Source of the DNA: Lucinisca nassula
Taxonomy: Eukaryota > Mollusca > Bivalvia > Lucinida > Lucinidae
Length of the DNA stretch: 64,000 bases
Direction: 5' to 3'
NCBI GenBank assembly: GCA_963580285.1
Contig: OY757025.1
Span: 119,441,141 to 119,505,140, forward strand
This document shows, in pieces, positions 22,040 to 32,838 of the stretch (the first letter of the stretch is position 1; the number at the start of each line of letters is the position of its first letter). Below the pieces are notes generated by a model. That model was given only the letters and a program-made list of their open reading frames with translations. It was not told where the DNA came from and searched no databases. The position numbers and the translations under genes were made by a program.

Positions 22040-22082
22040 AAGTAAGTAAGTAAGTCAGGCAGTCAGTCAGTAAGTAAGTAAA
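22040..22082. repeat. Tetranucleotide microsatellite (AAGT/CAGT)n
   Basis: Tandem AAGT units interrupted by CAGT units. Confidence 0.8.
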
Positions 22083-22527
22083 GACTTTATTTAGTGAGGG
22101 TAGCAACATTTAACACATACAAAAATACATGTAATAGCTAATCTTCCACGAGGCCCCCAGCTAATCTTCCATGATCTAATCTTCCTTCTTAATAAAACAT
22201 ACACGCTATAATATTTTGTTTCATCGGCAGTGTCATTTTTAGATATGAGGAAAAAATATAGATATAATAAATTGATAGTCCATACAAGTTATAATTTTTT
22301 CTTCCATCTGCAGTATCATGTTTAGATATGAGGAACTTTTGAAACCGTTTTGAATATGGAGCAATATTTTCTCACGGATGTATCTAGGCAGTGATTAGGC
22401 AGTTTACATTAAGCCAAAAGTCCAGTTTTTTTTCACTATCGACCGACTGTTGATAATATTGTATTTAGTACTAAAAAGGTTGTAAACATTTGTTTTCTCC
22501 ACTTCATTTTGTTTCTTTGAATAATCA

Positions 22528-22636
22528 TTACGAAAACACGCCTATACAAATCCAATGTAACCTTTATCGCCAAAAAAACGAAAATTTTAAGATGAAAAAT
22601 TGTGATATTTTTCTCATTTCTGCACAAAATATAATG
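22528..22636 (+). mobile_element. M1 half element
   Basis: Left half only (ATTACGAAAACACGCC to TCTGCACAAAATATAATG), broken before the hairpin core, inside the long-TIR element. Confidence 0.7.
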
Positions 22637-22748
22637 TGATTTAAAAAAACAACAACAAAGGACTGGTGGGTCTATTGCCTCCGAGTATAGGTAGGAGCAA
22701 TAGTCTTAAACTGTTTCATTAATCTCTTAAATTCCAGGGTCCAATCAA

Positions 22749-22798
22749 ATAGTGTAGATCTTCACCAGACGCCGGATTCTGCAGCGTCTACACTCTTT
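22749..22798. repeat. H1 hairpin, shortened
   Basis: AGTGTAGATCTTCACCAGACG / GCAGCGTCTACACT; one arm lacks the GATCAGG block. Confidence 0.5.
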
Positions 22799-22970
22799 GC
22801 CAAGCCCATCCTATGTTTCCAAGATAACCCTCTTTAGTTTTTCACAACACTCTGACCTCACTGCGACTATTTTCATTCTAATAGTTTTCCCGACAAGTCA
22901 GTGATATTCACGTGCACTTAAGCAAAAAACAGATTTTCTTCTGAGCACCTTTGGGTCGATTGACAAACAA

Positions 22971-23118
22971 TTCCCAGTGGAATTCTTTTCACTGACTGTT
23001 ACAAGGCGGTTCTTTTTTGGCGGTTTATTTATGTTATTGTTTGTCACTGATTGTATGTATCGCATTTTGCATAGCCAGCTGGTATTGATTCCTGGTCATT
23101 GCTTTGCTTCTATTTTTT
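22971..23118 (+). mobile_element. Family R 3' fragment with internal deletion
   Basis: Contains CCAGTGGAATTCTTTTCACT, AAGGCGGTTCTTTTTTGGC, then TGCATAGCCAGCTG joined directly to TTGATTCCTGGTCATTGC and TTCTATTTT. About 120 bp of UTR is missing. It lies inside the long-TIR element, next to its right arm. Confidence 0.65.
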
Positions 23119-23190
23119 ATAAGCACCAAGTTTATAATCATGATTGTCTTATGCTCAACCTGGCTCTCTAATGCTTGACCATAGAAACAC

Positions 23191-24286
23191 GATATAGATT
23201 TAATCGCCATTACAAAGCGTAAGCTGGCCATTTTGTTTTCTACAAAAGCAAGTAATGACCTCTTATTTATGAATCTGTGCGTCATTCGGTCAGATAAGCA
23301 TGATACCCAGACATTTAATGGTCTTGTCCAGAAAAGTATTTTTCATCACGGCTTTCTTTCTCTGGTGATTTTAACATAATTTAGAAATCATATGTAGACC
23401 ACCTTTTATTGTAGTAAGCTGCTGGCATTTACTTAGGCAGCAACTGGTGAGATTTTCTCCTCTCTGGCTATCGAATGCTTAACCAGACGATCTAATGCTT
23501 AACCAGCAAATTTTGGCAGATGAGGAGTTCTTCGCAGAAATTAAAACTCCAAAACCTGTTTAATTTCATTTCAGGCAATTACCGGACCATTGATAAAACA
23601 AACACAGCGTAAAAGTCAGTGAAAATCATTCGGTACTATGATTCTGGAGACTGAAAATGTTTCCATAAAATACTATGTCATTATCGAATCAATAGCGCAC
23701 TGCTTATCAGGTTGGCTAAAAATGGTTCCGTAGAACAAGGTGCGGGTGATTCTGGGGCCGTGGAGATGAAAACAGATCCGCTTTATAGTTGCAAGTTTTG
23801 TTACCTTTTCTATAGATCTAATGCGTAACCAACCATTTTCGACCTTTTCCGTGGTGATTTCTCGCTAGTGCTGCATTGACAAGCAAAATATCCACAACAC
23901 ATATAACCATATATGTTTATTGTGTGTGCATGTTAATACGCTGAACTTGTAGCAAAGCGCAGTAATAGATAAAAGGCAACAAACACCTCGAAAAAACACT
24001 CGTTTTCTAAGGCTTGAGTTCACCTTCAGCAGGAGGAACTAAATTTAGCCAAAATGTGTGAAGTACGGGATATGGTATTTACTCCAAAGATGCCGATATC
24101 AATGGGCTCCTGAATGTAATTCCCCGTTTTTTAAATAACTTCCTCGTAAAAATTATATAACTTATGAAACACAGAAACTGCACAGTTTCTTTACCTTTTT
24201 TAGCGATCTAATTCCTAACCGGATGTCGCTCTAATTGCTTCACGTTCTTAACCAATGGTTACGCATTCTATCGTTCCGTAGGCGTG
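23191..24286 (-). repeat. Right arm of the long terminal inverted repeat
   Basis: Begins GATATAGATTTAATCGCC, the inverse of the left arm's inner end, and finishes TTCCGTAGGCGTG. The 83-codon minus frame across its inner edge (23034-23285) spans arm and non-arm DNA and is not a gene. Confidence 0.85.
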
Positions 24287-24917
24287 TAATGGAAGCATCA
24301 ACAGCGGAAAGCCAAAAGGACAGTTACTTTCCCACAAAATGGCCAACAGGCTATCCAAAATAAAATAACACAAGCGACACAAACACCTAAAGACAAACCA
24401 TAACAAAAATAAATCGCGGCAGAAGAACCGCCTTGGAACGGTCAGCGGAAACGAATTCCACTGGGGGGCTTAAATCGATTTTACGTGGCCACAATCCTCG
24501 CCCTTAAATTCCGTAAGCCAGCCAACGCAAAGCGCCGCGATGCTTATAAACCCAATTGGTTTCATTAGGTTACATGGCTTGAAATGTCACTTCATCTCAG
24601 TGTCGGGTAAAAGTCCCACAAAACTGGAAGCAACGTCTCCAAAAAGACCTATTAAGTTTTGAGGGGACGTTGAACCTCAAATCAAACAAACAAAAGCATT
24701 GAAAGGTTCTGGCGGAGAGATTTGATTCATATCAATGAATAAGAATATGAATTTTTGTGCATCTTCGTGATTTTTGTACTCCATTTATCATACAAGAGAA
24801 CATTTCAAAATAGAATTGTTTTAATATGTTCATTACAAATAAAAACTATATTTTAATATTTTTACTATTCAGGATCTTTAGTATTTGTTTCGCTATTTTT
24901 ACAGTGTTATGATTTTT

Positions 24918-27204
24918 AGCTCACCTGGGCCGAAGGCTCCAGGGGAGCTTATAGTATAGTGGGTCCTCCGTCGTCCGTCCGTCCGTCCGTCGTCCGTCCA
25001 CACTTTTGAGCAGCTATATCTCTGTATCCTGCAGGCTGATCTCAATCATTTCTCACCTGTAGCTTGCCTCTGGTGGGGCATTGATGACATAAACTTTTTT
25101 TTGAAATCGTTTTAAAACTTTGGTTCCTATGGCAACCACAAGGTCCCATAGACATACTATGGGAAAATGCTTGTCATCACCGTGGCGCCTTCAGTTTTAA
25201 TCGGATCTTTCTGAATTTTATATGTAAGGTGACTGGGGATAAAAACTCGGATGAGTTCGAAAACCGGCCAAGTCGGCCCATTTATCATAGAGTTACGTCC
25301 CTTTGATTGCTGAAAAAGCCCATTTTCGACCTTGTCATCACCATAGCCCCTTCAGTTTTGATCGGATCTTTCTGAAACTTATATGTAATGTGGCTGGGGA
25401 TAAAACCTCGGATGAGTTCGAAAACCGGCCAAGTCCGCCGATTTATCATAGAGTTACGTCCCTTTGATTGCTGAAAATGCCGATTTTTGACCTTGTCATC
25501 ACCGTAGCCCCTTCAGTTTTGATCGGATCTTTCTGAAACTTATATGTAAGGTGGCTGTGGATAAAATCTCGGATGAGTTCGAAAACCGACCAAGTCGGCT
25601 CTTTTATCATAGAGTAACGTCCCTTTGATTGCTGAAAATGATGATTTTTGACCTTGTCATCACTGTAGCCCTTTCAGTTTTGATCGAATCTTTCTGAAAC
25701 TTATATGTGAAGTGGCTGGGGATAAAATATCGGATGAGTTCGAAAACCAGCCAAGTTGGTCCATTTATCACAGAGTAACGTCCCTTTGATTGCTGAAAAT
25801 GCCGATTTTTGACCTTGTCATCACCGTAGCCCTTTCAGTTTTGATCAGATCTTTCTGAAACTTATATGCAAGGTGGCTGGGGATAAAGCCTCGGATGAGT
25901 TCGCATACCGGCAAAGGTGGCCTATTTATCATAGAGTTAGGTCCCTATGATTGCTGAAAATGTTGATTTTTGACCTTGTCAACACTGTAGCCCCTTCAGT
26001 TTTGATCGGATCTTTCTGAAACTTATATGTAAGGTGGCTGGGGATAAAACCTCGGATGAGTTCGAAAACCGGCCAAGTTGCCCCATTAACTATATAGTAA
26101 TGTCCCTTTGATGGCTGAAAATGTCGATTTTTTACCTTGTCATCACCGTAGCCCCTTCAGTTTTGATCGAATCTTTCTGAAACCTATATGTAAGGTGACT
26201 GGAGATAAAACCTAGGATGAGTTTGAATACCGGCCAAGTTGGCCCATTTATCATTGATTTACGTCCCTTTGATTGCTGAAAACGCCGATTTTTGACCTTG
26301 TCATCACCATAGCCCCTTCAGTTTTGATCGGATCTTTCTGAAACTTATATGTAAGGTGGCTGGGGATAAAATCTTGGATGATTTCGAAAACAGGCCAAGT
26401 CAGCCCATTTATCGTAGAGTTCTGTCCCTTTGATGGCTGAAAATGTGGATTTTTGACCTTGTCATTACCGTAGCCCCTTCAGTTTTGATCAGATTTTTCT
26501 GAAACTTATATGTATGGTGGCTGGGGATGAAACCTCGGATGAGTTGGAAAACAGGCCAAGTCGGCTCATTTATTTTAGAGTAACATCCCTTTGATTGCCA
26601 AAAATGCCAAATTTTGACCTTGTCATCACCGTAGCCCCATTAGTTTTGATCGGATCTTTCTGAAACTTATATGTGAGGTGGCTGGGAATAAAATCTTGGA
26701 TGAGTTTGAATACTGGCCAAGTCTGATCGGATCTTTCTGAAACTTACATGTAAGGTGGCTGGGAATAAAACCTCAGGTGAGTTCGAATACCGGCCAAGTT
26801 GGCACATTTATCATAGAGTGACATGCCTTTAATTGCTGAAAATGCCTTTTTTCGACATTGTTATCACTGCTGCCCCTTTAGTTTTGAACGGATCTTCATG
26901 AAACTTACAAACAAGGAAGTCAGGCAGAAAGCGTTGAGGAGTTTGAAAACTCTTGTTTTTTAATTTGTCATCACCATAGCCACTTCAGTTTAGATTGGAT
27001 CTTCTTAGCAAGTCAGGAATAAAAGCTTGAATGAGTTTGAAAACCGGTGAGGTCAGCCTGTTTATCATAGAGTTAAATTCTACTTGATTTTCGGAAAATG
27101 CTTACCCTGTCATCACCATGTCCTCCCATAAAGCCTTCAGTAAAGGTTGGCACTTCCTTAAACTTTGAATCTGTTGGCTCAGGTGAGCTTGGTCCTCTTG
27201 TTTT
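24918..27204. mobile_element. Bivalve AGCTCACCTG repeat element carrying a 161-bp array
   Basis: Starts TTAGCTCACCTGGGCCGAAG with a small hairpin (AGCTCACCT...GGGGAGCT) and ends GGCTCAGGTGAGCTTGG then CCTCTTGTTTT, an inverted match to the start. Next to the left end is a (GTCC)n stretch (about 24970-24998). Elements with this terminal AGCTCACCTGAGCC hairpin are very common in bivalve genomes (family knowledge). No ORF is present, and the class is uncertain (Helitron-like or other non-autonomous). Confidence 0.7.
25174..27120. repeat. 161-bp tandem repeat array
   Basis: The word TGTCATCACCGTAGCC starts units at 25174, 25333, 25494, 25655, 25816, 25977, 26138, 26299, 26460 and 26621. After the first interval (159) every step is 161 bases, although units differ by perhaps 10%. 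From about 26700 the units are truncated and diverged. A length of 161 is not a multiple of three, and no frame stays open, so it is noncoding. Confidence 0.9.
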
Positions 27205-27375
27205 CCAGTGTGTGAGAAAATATAAACGTCATCAGGTTATTTAACCTTTACATTTTTTTCGTGATGACTATAGAAACAACAGGATCGTCACAAAAGAAAG
27301 TCAGGATCGGTGGGGTTAGCGGAAACACAATATTTTAGTCATTAGCGGATTTTAATAATTCCCGCAAATGGTAGA

Positions 27376-27534
27376 AGCCTCCGTTGTGTAGTGGTTACGC
27401 TACTCGTCTTGTAAACCAGGGTTCGCAGGATCGATCCCGGACTTCTCCAGACATTCGGATCAGTCTTTAAACCGAGGTCCCATCCCCGTATGACCTTAGA
27501 TGTTGGTGGGACGTAAAACTCGAACACTCACTCA
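27376..27534 (+). repeat. S2 tRNA-derived SINE
   Basis: CTCCGTTGTGTAGTGGTTAC and GCAGGATCGATCCCGG heads, body TTTAAACCGAGGTCCC, (ACTC) tail. Confidence 0.85.
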
Positions 27535-27860
27535 CATTGAATGGTTCTGACGGAGCTATATCACAGACATTTTACATATATCAATGAATAATAATATATA
27601 GATCTTTTATACATCGTGCTGATTTTTGTTCTCCATTTATCGTTTAAGAAAACTAATTTCAAAATGGAATTGTTTTAATGGTACAATACATGTTCTTTAC
27701 GGATAGCCAATACATATATTAATCTCTTTATTATTCAGTAGTATTATAAATACGTTCATTGTACACTGACTGTTTTACGAGACGTTCTTGTGTTACCAAA
27801 TCTGTATAGATTATCATGTAATATGGATTAAAATATTCATTAGTTTATTTCTTTTAACAG

Positions 27861-27892
27861 GATTTTGATAGTATGGACAACCAACATAAGTG
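27861..27892 (+). CDS. Candidate 32-bp microexon
   Basis: TTTATTTCTTTTAACAG before and GTAAGTAC after; both splice sites fit consensus well. Frame 1 reads DFDSMDNQHK. Too short to identify. Confidence 0.25.
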
Positions 27893-28032
27893 GTAAGTAC
27901 ATGTTAAAGTACATGTATAATTGTTTTGTATGTGTGTGTTTATCAACATTCCACATTTTCACACAGATCTTCAACTGTATATATGTTGATGGTTACATTT
28001 CAAATTTCAGAGATATTTCATTTGTTTACTTC

Positions 28033-28206
28033 ATTACGAAAACACGCCTATACAAATACATTGTAACCTTTATCGCCGAAAAATGAAAGTTTTAAGATGA
28101 AAAATTGTGATATTTTTCTAATTTCTGCTCAAAATATAGATTGTGGGTATTCGTTAGAACTGCCTCGATGAGGCGGTTCTAACGAGTACCCACAATCTAT
28201 ATTTTA
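28033..28206 (+). mobile_element. M1 MITE, truncated after the core
   Basis: CATTACGAAAACACGCC through a full hairpin core to CAATCTATATTTTAG. It is then joined to a roughly 45 bp inverted piece of S1 (CGCACCGCGGTTCCTGG), so the junction is chimeric. Confidence 0.8.
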
Positions 28207-28283
28207 GAATCGCACCGCGGTTCCTGGACAGGCTTAGATCCTCTAAGCAGTTATTGTCACTCTAGCGTCAGAGCGTTCTGTCA

Positions 28284-28354
28284 AATAGAAGTGAAGGCAA
28301 TGATCAGGAATCTATACAATTTTAAAACACACACCTCCTATCAGAGATACCAAA
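28284..28354 (-). mobile_element. Family R 3'-end fragment
   Basis: About 70 bp of the inverted R 3' end: AATAGAAGTGAAGGCAATG, TCCTATCAGAGATACCAAA. Confidence 0.6.
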
Positions 28355-28587
28355 ACCTGGCTTGGGACATTGACAAACAATGTGGATGCAAATCAGACAA
28401 CGTCATATCATGGTCTAAACTGTTTACTTCAAATATAGGAATCTTAGTGAAATGAAACAGTCTAGTCTCTGTTCTGGACCGATTTCCAAGCATACATTCC
28501 GCAGAGACATTTGACCCACCAGTGCTGTAAGTCCTTTGATAACAAAAGTTAATTTACTAATACACAATATTTGACTATGCATTGTTT

Positions 28588-28874
28588 GTATGAATGAGGT
28601 TTAACGTCCCCGTCAACACTATATAGGTCATTTTGGAGACGTTGATTCCAATTTTGTGGGACTTTTACCCGACATTGAGATGAAATGACACCTCAAGCCC
28701 AGTCGCCCAGTGAAACCGATAGGGTTTATTAGCATGGACGGGCCGACTCGCACCGCTTTGTCTGGGAAGGCTTAGATCCTCTAAGCGGTTTTCCAGAACT
28801 CGTGTGTGGTCGGTTTCAGCTCTGCGTGGAAGAATCATGCAGCCCATCTATTTCGTCAAGCCCCGATGGGCGGG
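28588..28874 (-). repeat. S1 repeat, full length
   Basis: Inverted, GAGGTTTAACGTCCCCGTC to AGCCCCGATGGGCGGG. Confidence 0.85.
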
Positions 28875-29281
28875 ACCATTGACTATGCATTCAAAAAGGG
28901 AAAAGGCAAAAAGCATCAAACACATATATACAAAAAGCAACTCAATGGCCCAAACAAAACCTGAAAAATAGCGGACAAGAACTGCAAAGAAACGAAACGA
29001 GTAGTCGTCGGAGCTTCCACTTTGGAGTTTTCTTAATTACCTTAATATCAGCCTGGCGTCAAAGAAAACAGAAATCGTATGGCAGATCCGCTTCACAAAA
29101 ATATTAACCGAAGTAGAAAACTCGACAACAGACTGACGTTAGAACATTCAAAACCATTATGGAAGGTCTGGCATTGTAAAAAAACTACTGACGTCAATGA
29201 TTGGTTAGTTGTCTCTGTGAGTAGGCTGAGAAAACGGGCATGAGCGGGAACTTAAGGCTGTTTAGTTTAACCCTTAACTTC

Positions 29282-29320
29282 CTGTTGTTGTTGTTGTTGT
29301 TTGTTGCTGTTGTTGTTTGT
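29282..29320. repeat. (GTT)n microsatellite
   Basis: GTT units with one CTG interruption. Confidence 0.9.
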
Positions 29321-29324
29321 AAGC

Positions 29325-29388
29325 AAACATTGTAGACGCTGATCAGACGCCGCCTTCTGTGGCGTCTGATCAGGGTCTACACTGTTTT
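29325..29388. repeat. H1 hairpin
   Basis: AAACATTGTAGACGCTGATC, AGACGC / GCGTCT, GATCAGGGTCTACACTG: a stem of about 27 bp with a CGCCTTCTGTG-type loop. Confidence 0.8.
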
Positions 29389-29788
29389 TCAGTGCCCAAG
29401 CAAATGAGCCAAGTCCATGTTTTACAGAACCCTCTATAAACAGTGTAGTGACGTCACAGTGACAAGAATAGCGCGACACTCGGCTATTAATAACAGTTAC
29501 CTAAATTCCCTACATGTCTCAGCGATAGTCACGTGAACAATCGCATCAAAATGCCCCCAAAATAGGCGACACTGAACGTTATTTCCAGATTACGTTGATA
29601 TGTTTTATAAAGAATTATTCTCAGTACAGTTTGGTACTTTTTCGGGTTATTTGCCGCTACTATTGAAATAATTAAACTATATTGTAAAATGAAGATAAAA
29701 TTGACATAGTGCTACACATTTAAGCAGGATAAGTACATGGTTTATAAGATTTGATCAACTCAAGTTAGTATGTAGGTATCGTTTTTAC

Positions 29789-30070
29789 CATCACGCAAAC
29801 TAGCCTATATAATTTAGACCCTCTTGAACCCCACTTTTATGTTGTAAAATTGGGGTTTACAGGGCTAAACTATATTTTTTTTATTTCTGCTCTAAAATAT
29901 AGATTGTGGGTATTCGTTAGAACCGCCTCGATGAGCCGGTTCTAACGTGTACCCCCACAATGTATATTTTGAGCAGAAATAAGAAAAATATCAAAAAAAT
30001 ATACCTTAAACTTTTCATTTTTACAGCGGTAAAATTTACAGTGTATTTGTATAGGTGTGTTTTCGTAATG
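29789..30070 (-). mobile_element. M1 palindromic MITE
   Basis: ATCACGCAAACTAGCC to GTGTGTTTTCGTAATG; core GAACCGCCTCGATGAGCCGG. Confidence 0.85.
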
Positions 30071-30201
30071 TTAACTTTACATGTAAATTTAACTTAAACA
30101 TAATTTCTTTTATTCAAAAATAGTTTTAGATTAGCAACCATAATTTCAGAATTTTGGCTTCAATTACATTTTGGAAATGTACGGTCAGTGGAAATGACTG
30201 A

Positions 30202-30355
30202 CCACAGGAGCTTGAAGTTCTATCCATTAGTAATTCATAAGGTTCAAAATCAAAAGTGACACTAACTTTGACTAAGCCATTTCGAAATGGCTTAGTGTCA
30301 CTTTTGATTTTGAACCTTATGGACTACTTATGGACAGAACTTCAAGCTCCTGTGG
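30202..30355. repeat. 154-bp near-perfect palindrome
   Basis: Left arm CCACAGGAGCTTGAAGTTCT, GGTTCAAAATCAAAAGTGAC; right arm the inverse. The centre GCCATTTCGAAATGGC is itself palindromic, and small arm asymmetries are present. Confidence 0.85.
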
Positions 30356-30633
30356 ACTGACGAGCAGTATCCTGTATGTATTTTCCATAAACCGTTAGTG
30401 TTCGTGGTTGTAGCCTGGGATAGAAATTCTGTTCTTACCCTGGTTTTCTTACCCAGGCAAACTACATAAGTAAAGTGCTCGAAACATAAAATGTTAAATA
30501 AACTAAAATGAAAATTGTTGGTGGTGTTGTGAAAGAAAAAAATCTAATATGGTGTTGGGCGTTTCCAACCTTCGGGATGACCGTGCTCGGTTCCGCTCAG
30601 CGCTTCCCTCGATATAAACCAGAACCCTATATC

Positions 30634-31082
30634 AGGTAGCTTAACACTAAATATTGCTGAGCCGGGGAACCAGCACTTTGGGACAGAAGATTTGATAGAG
30701 GATCAAATACCAGCTGTGCATTTCATTGGTTATATAGGCTGGATTTATTTCATTTTAAGAAAAGGGTACTTATAGCAAAACAAAATAATAGATGCTTTGC
30801 AATTATATCTGCAAGCCCAAAAATATTGCTGCCACATTTTCATGGTCACCCCTTTGAGAAAAAATTGCCCTGTTATTCACTGCGGCGCTACACATCAACA
30901 ATATGGCGGACAATAGCTCAAAAAGGAGACGGGCTACATGTGGATTTTTTCTTTGGGATTTATTCAGCTAGAGTTGCTCTACAAACCACCAAGGTTTGAA
31001 ATATTTTGCATGTACAGTTTTTGTTGGAGATGGAAAAATGTTACTATTGTCGTCTATGGAAAATATTTAGTGGTAAGCTCCC
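30634..31082. repeat. 449-bp direct repeat, copy 1
   Basis: Essentially identical to 32003-32451, 1369 bp away. Contains ACAATATGGCGGACAATAGC, a good start-codon context but with only 22 codons (MADNSSKRRR...), and GTGGTAAGC at the end, which could be a splice donor. Confidence 0.85.
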
Positions 31083-32002
31083 TATACCAAAAGTTGGAAA
31101 ATCAGCCCCACACTCCAGTTTTCAGTCATTACATCATATTTTCACACATTGGTAGGTTCTATCCAATTCTGTATCATAAAATGGATATTCCTGGCATGTG
31201 GTTTGCCATAGAAACTGTAAAAAAGTGTAAGGTTTGTGGTAATTTAGGTCTAACTGGGTGTTTTGATCAGTTTTTGCTTCTGATCTGTGCATTTTGAGGG
31301 GGGGGGGGGTACTTTAAAGCCATGTTAATCAATTGTTAATGGGTTTGTTTTGGAAAAAGTCTTACAGTAAGTGTATAACCAGAAACACAAGAGAAAGGAT
31401 CTACTCCATCTGGAATTTAACACTAAGGTTACCTGGTTTTTGGCCTTGGTCTCTAGCGAAAGCAAAACTTCAAAATTGTCTCTGCTGCAATATCGCGATA
31501 AGTTTTCTCATCTCTTATTGGTTCTTATTGATTAGATTCATGTTAAAGGGTCTGAACAGATATATATCCACTATTTCACATCGTATTGAGGCATTTATAA
31601 TCATTTTTGTCAAAGTTTTACCATCAAAATATCCTCAAAATGCCATTTTTACATAAAATAGGGGGTATAGGTGTGAAATCAGCCATAAATACCAGTTGGT
31701 ATGCTATTAAGGCATACTTTAGTGCATTTTAGGATTGAAGTGTTCCAAAGACATAGGAGAAGAACCACTGATGCCAGCCGGTGTCTGGGTTCCATTCCAG
31801 AAAGAGGTAAACTTTGCCCTTTTTCACAAAACATTGTTTGTTCGGCTTTCATTGTAGAATCTGAAAGCGATAACTTTTTCGCAAACTTCAAAGATTCTTT
31901 GTCACTGAACATTTATTATGCATGCTTAAATTATTAGATATGATCTAAATTTCTATTTGACAATGCTTTTGATGGATCATAAAGACAATAAGGGTTTGGT
32001 AT
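31083..32002. other. Spacer between the 449-bp repeats
   Basis: Contains a poly-G run (31298-31308) and frames of 77-119 codons without recognisable motifs. The first continues the frame that crosses the GTAAGC. Confidence 0.35.
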
Positions 32003-32451
32003 AGGTAGCTTAACACTAAATATTGCTGAGCCGGGGAACCAGCACTTTGGGACAGAAGATTTGATAGAGGATCAAATACCAGCTGTGCATTTCATTGGTT
32101 ATATAGGCTGGATTTATTTCATTTTAAGAAAAGGGTACTTATAGCAAAACAAAATAATAGATGCTTTGCAATTATATCTGCAAGCCCAAAAATATTGCTG
32201 CCACATTTTCATGGTCACCCCTTTGAGAAAAAATTGCCCTGTTATTCACTGCGGCGCTACACATCAACAATATGGCGGACAATAGCTCAAAAAGGAGACG
32301 GGCTACATGTGGATTTTTTCTTTGGGATTTATTCAGCTAGAGTTGCTCTACAAACCACCAAGGTTTGAAATATTTTGCATGTACAGTTTTTGTTGGAGAT
32401 GGAAAAATGTTACTATTGTCGTCTATGGAAAATATTTAGTGGTAAGCTCCC
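32003..32451. repeat. 449-bp direct repeat, copy 2
   Basis: Second copy. The two diverge abruptly after GTAAGCTCCC. No TG...CA ends are seen, so they are not obvious LTRs. Confidence 0.85.
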
Positions 32452-32568
32452 ATCAGATTCATAAATTATATCCTGTAGTCTCCACGTTATCTATATAAAG
32501 TTGTGTTTACAAGTGTACTCATTATATGGACTTAATAACTTTATTACAGGTCGCAAAATAATGTTTAA

Positions 32569-32838
32569 TTACGAAAGCACGAAAACACGAAAAAGACAAA
32601 TACATTGTAAACTTTACCGCCGAAAAAAAAAACGAAAAATTTTAAGATGAAATATTGTGGCATTTTTCTTATTTCTGCTCAAAATATAGATTGTGGGTAC
32701 TCATTAGGCGGTTCTAACGGGTACCAACAATACTTAGAGCAGAAATAAGAAAAATAAGGTATGCCCCTGTAAACCTCAGTTTTACTATATAAAAGTGGGG
32801 TTCAAGGGGGTCAAAATTGTATAGGCGTTTTTTCGTGA
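32569..32838 (+). mobile_element. M1 MITE with deleted left core arm
   Basis: ATTACGAAAGCACGAAAACA start; the core is reduced to CTCATTAGGCGGTTCTAACG, so it can no longer form the long hairpin; end GCGTTTTTTCGTGAAG. Confidence 0.75.

Larger units (their letters stand above)
20127..24286. mobile_element. 4.16 kb DNA transposon with 1.09 kb terminal inverted repeats, no transposase
   Basis: The left arm (20127-21219) and right arm (23191-24286) are near-identical reverse complements, starting CACGCCTACGGAA and ending TTCCGTAGGCGTG. It is flanked by a 5-bp direct repeat TAATG (20122-20126, 24287-24291) inside an R copy that lacks this DNA elsewhere. The arms repeat a word like GGTTANGNATTAGATC (near 20158, 20201, 20580, 20907 and 20928), which looks like subterminal transposase-binding repeats. 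The middle (21220-23190) holds a minisatellite, an M1 half and an R fragment but no ORF resembling a transposase, so it is non-autonomous. A 5-bp target duplication and a CAC start allow Transib-like or other superfamilies; I do not assign one. Confidence 0.85.
20033..24514 (-). mobile_element. Family R 3' copy interrupted by a 4.16 kb transposon
   Basis: The left piece (20033-20121) is the inverted R 3' end up to CAACAAACCTAATG. The right piece (24287-24514) resumes with TAATGGAAGCATCAACAGCG and runs through AAAGCCAAAAGGACAG to CTCGCCCTTAAATTCCG. Joined, they match other R copies; TAATG is duplicated at the two borders. The copy itself sits inside an S1 repeat. Confidence 0.8.
19925..24692 (+). 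repeat. S1 repeat split by nested R and long-TIR elements
   Basis: The left part 19925-20032 ends at CTTAGATGATCTAA. The right part 24515-24692 resumes with AAGCCAGCCAACGCAAAGC and finishes GAGGGGACGTTGAACC. Together they form one S1 with almost nothing missing. Confidence 0.75.

Noticed and set aside
25174..27120. 161-bp array as a CRISPR-like or coding repeat
   Set aside because: Units are contiguous without distinct spacers, the length is not a multiple of three, and the context is animal DNA.
30634..32451. 449-bp direct repeats as LTRs of a small retrotransposon
   Set aside because: No TG...CA ends, primer-binding site, polypurine tract or flanking duplication was found.
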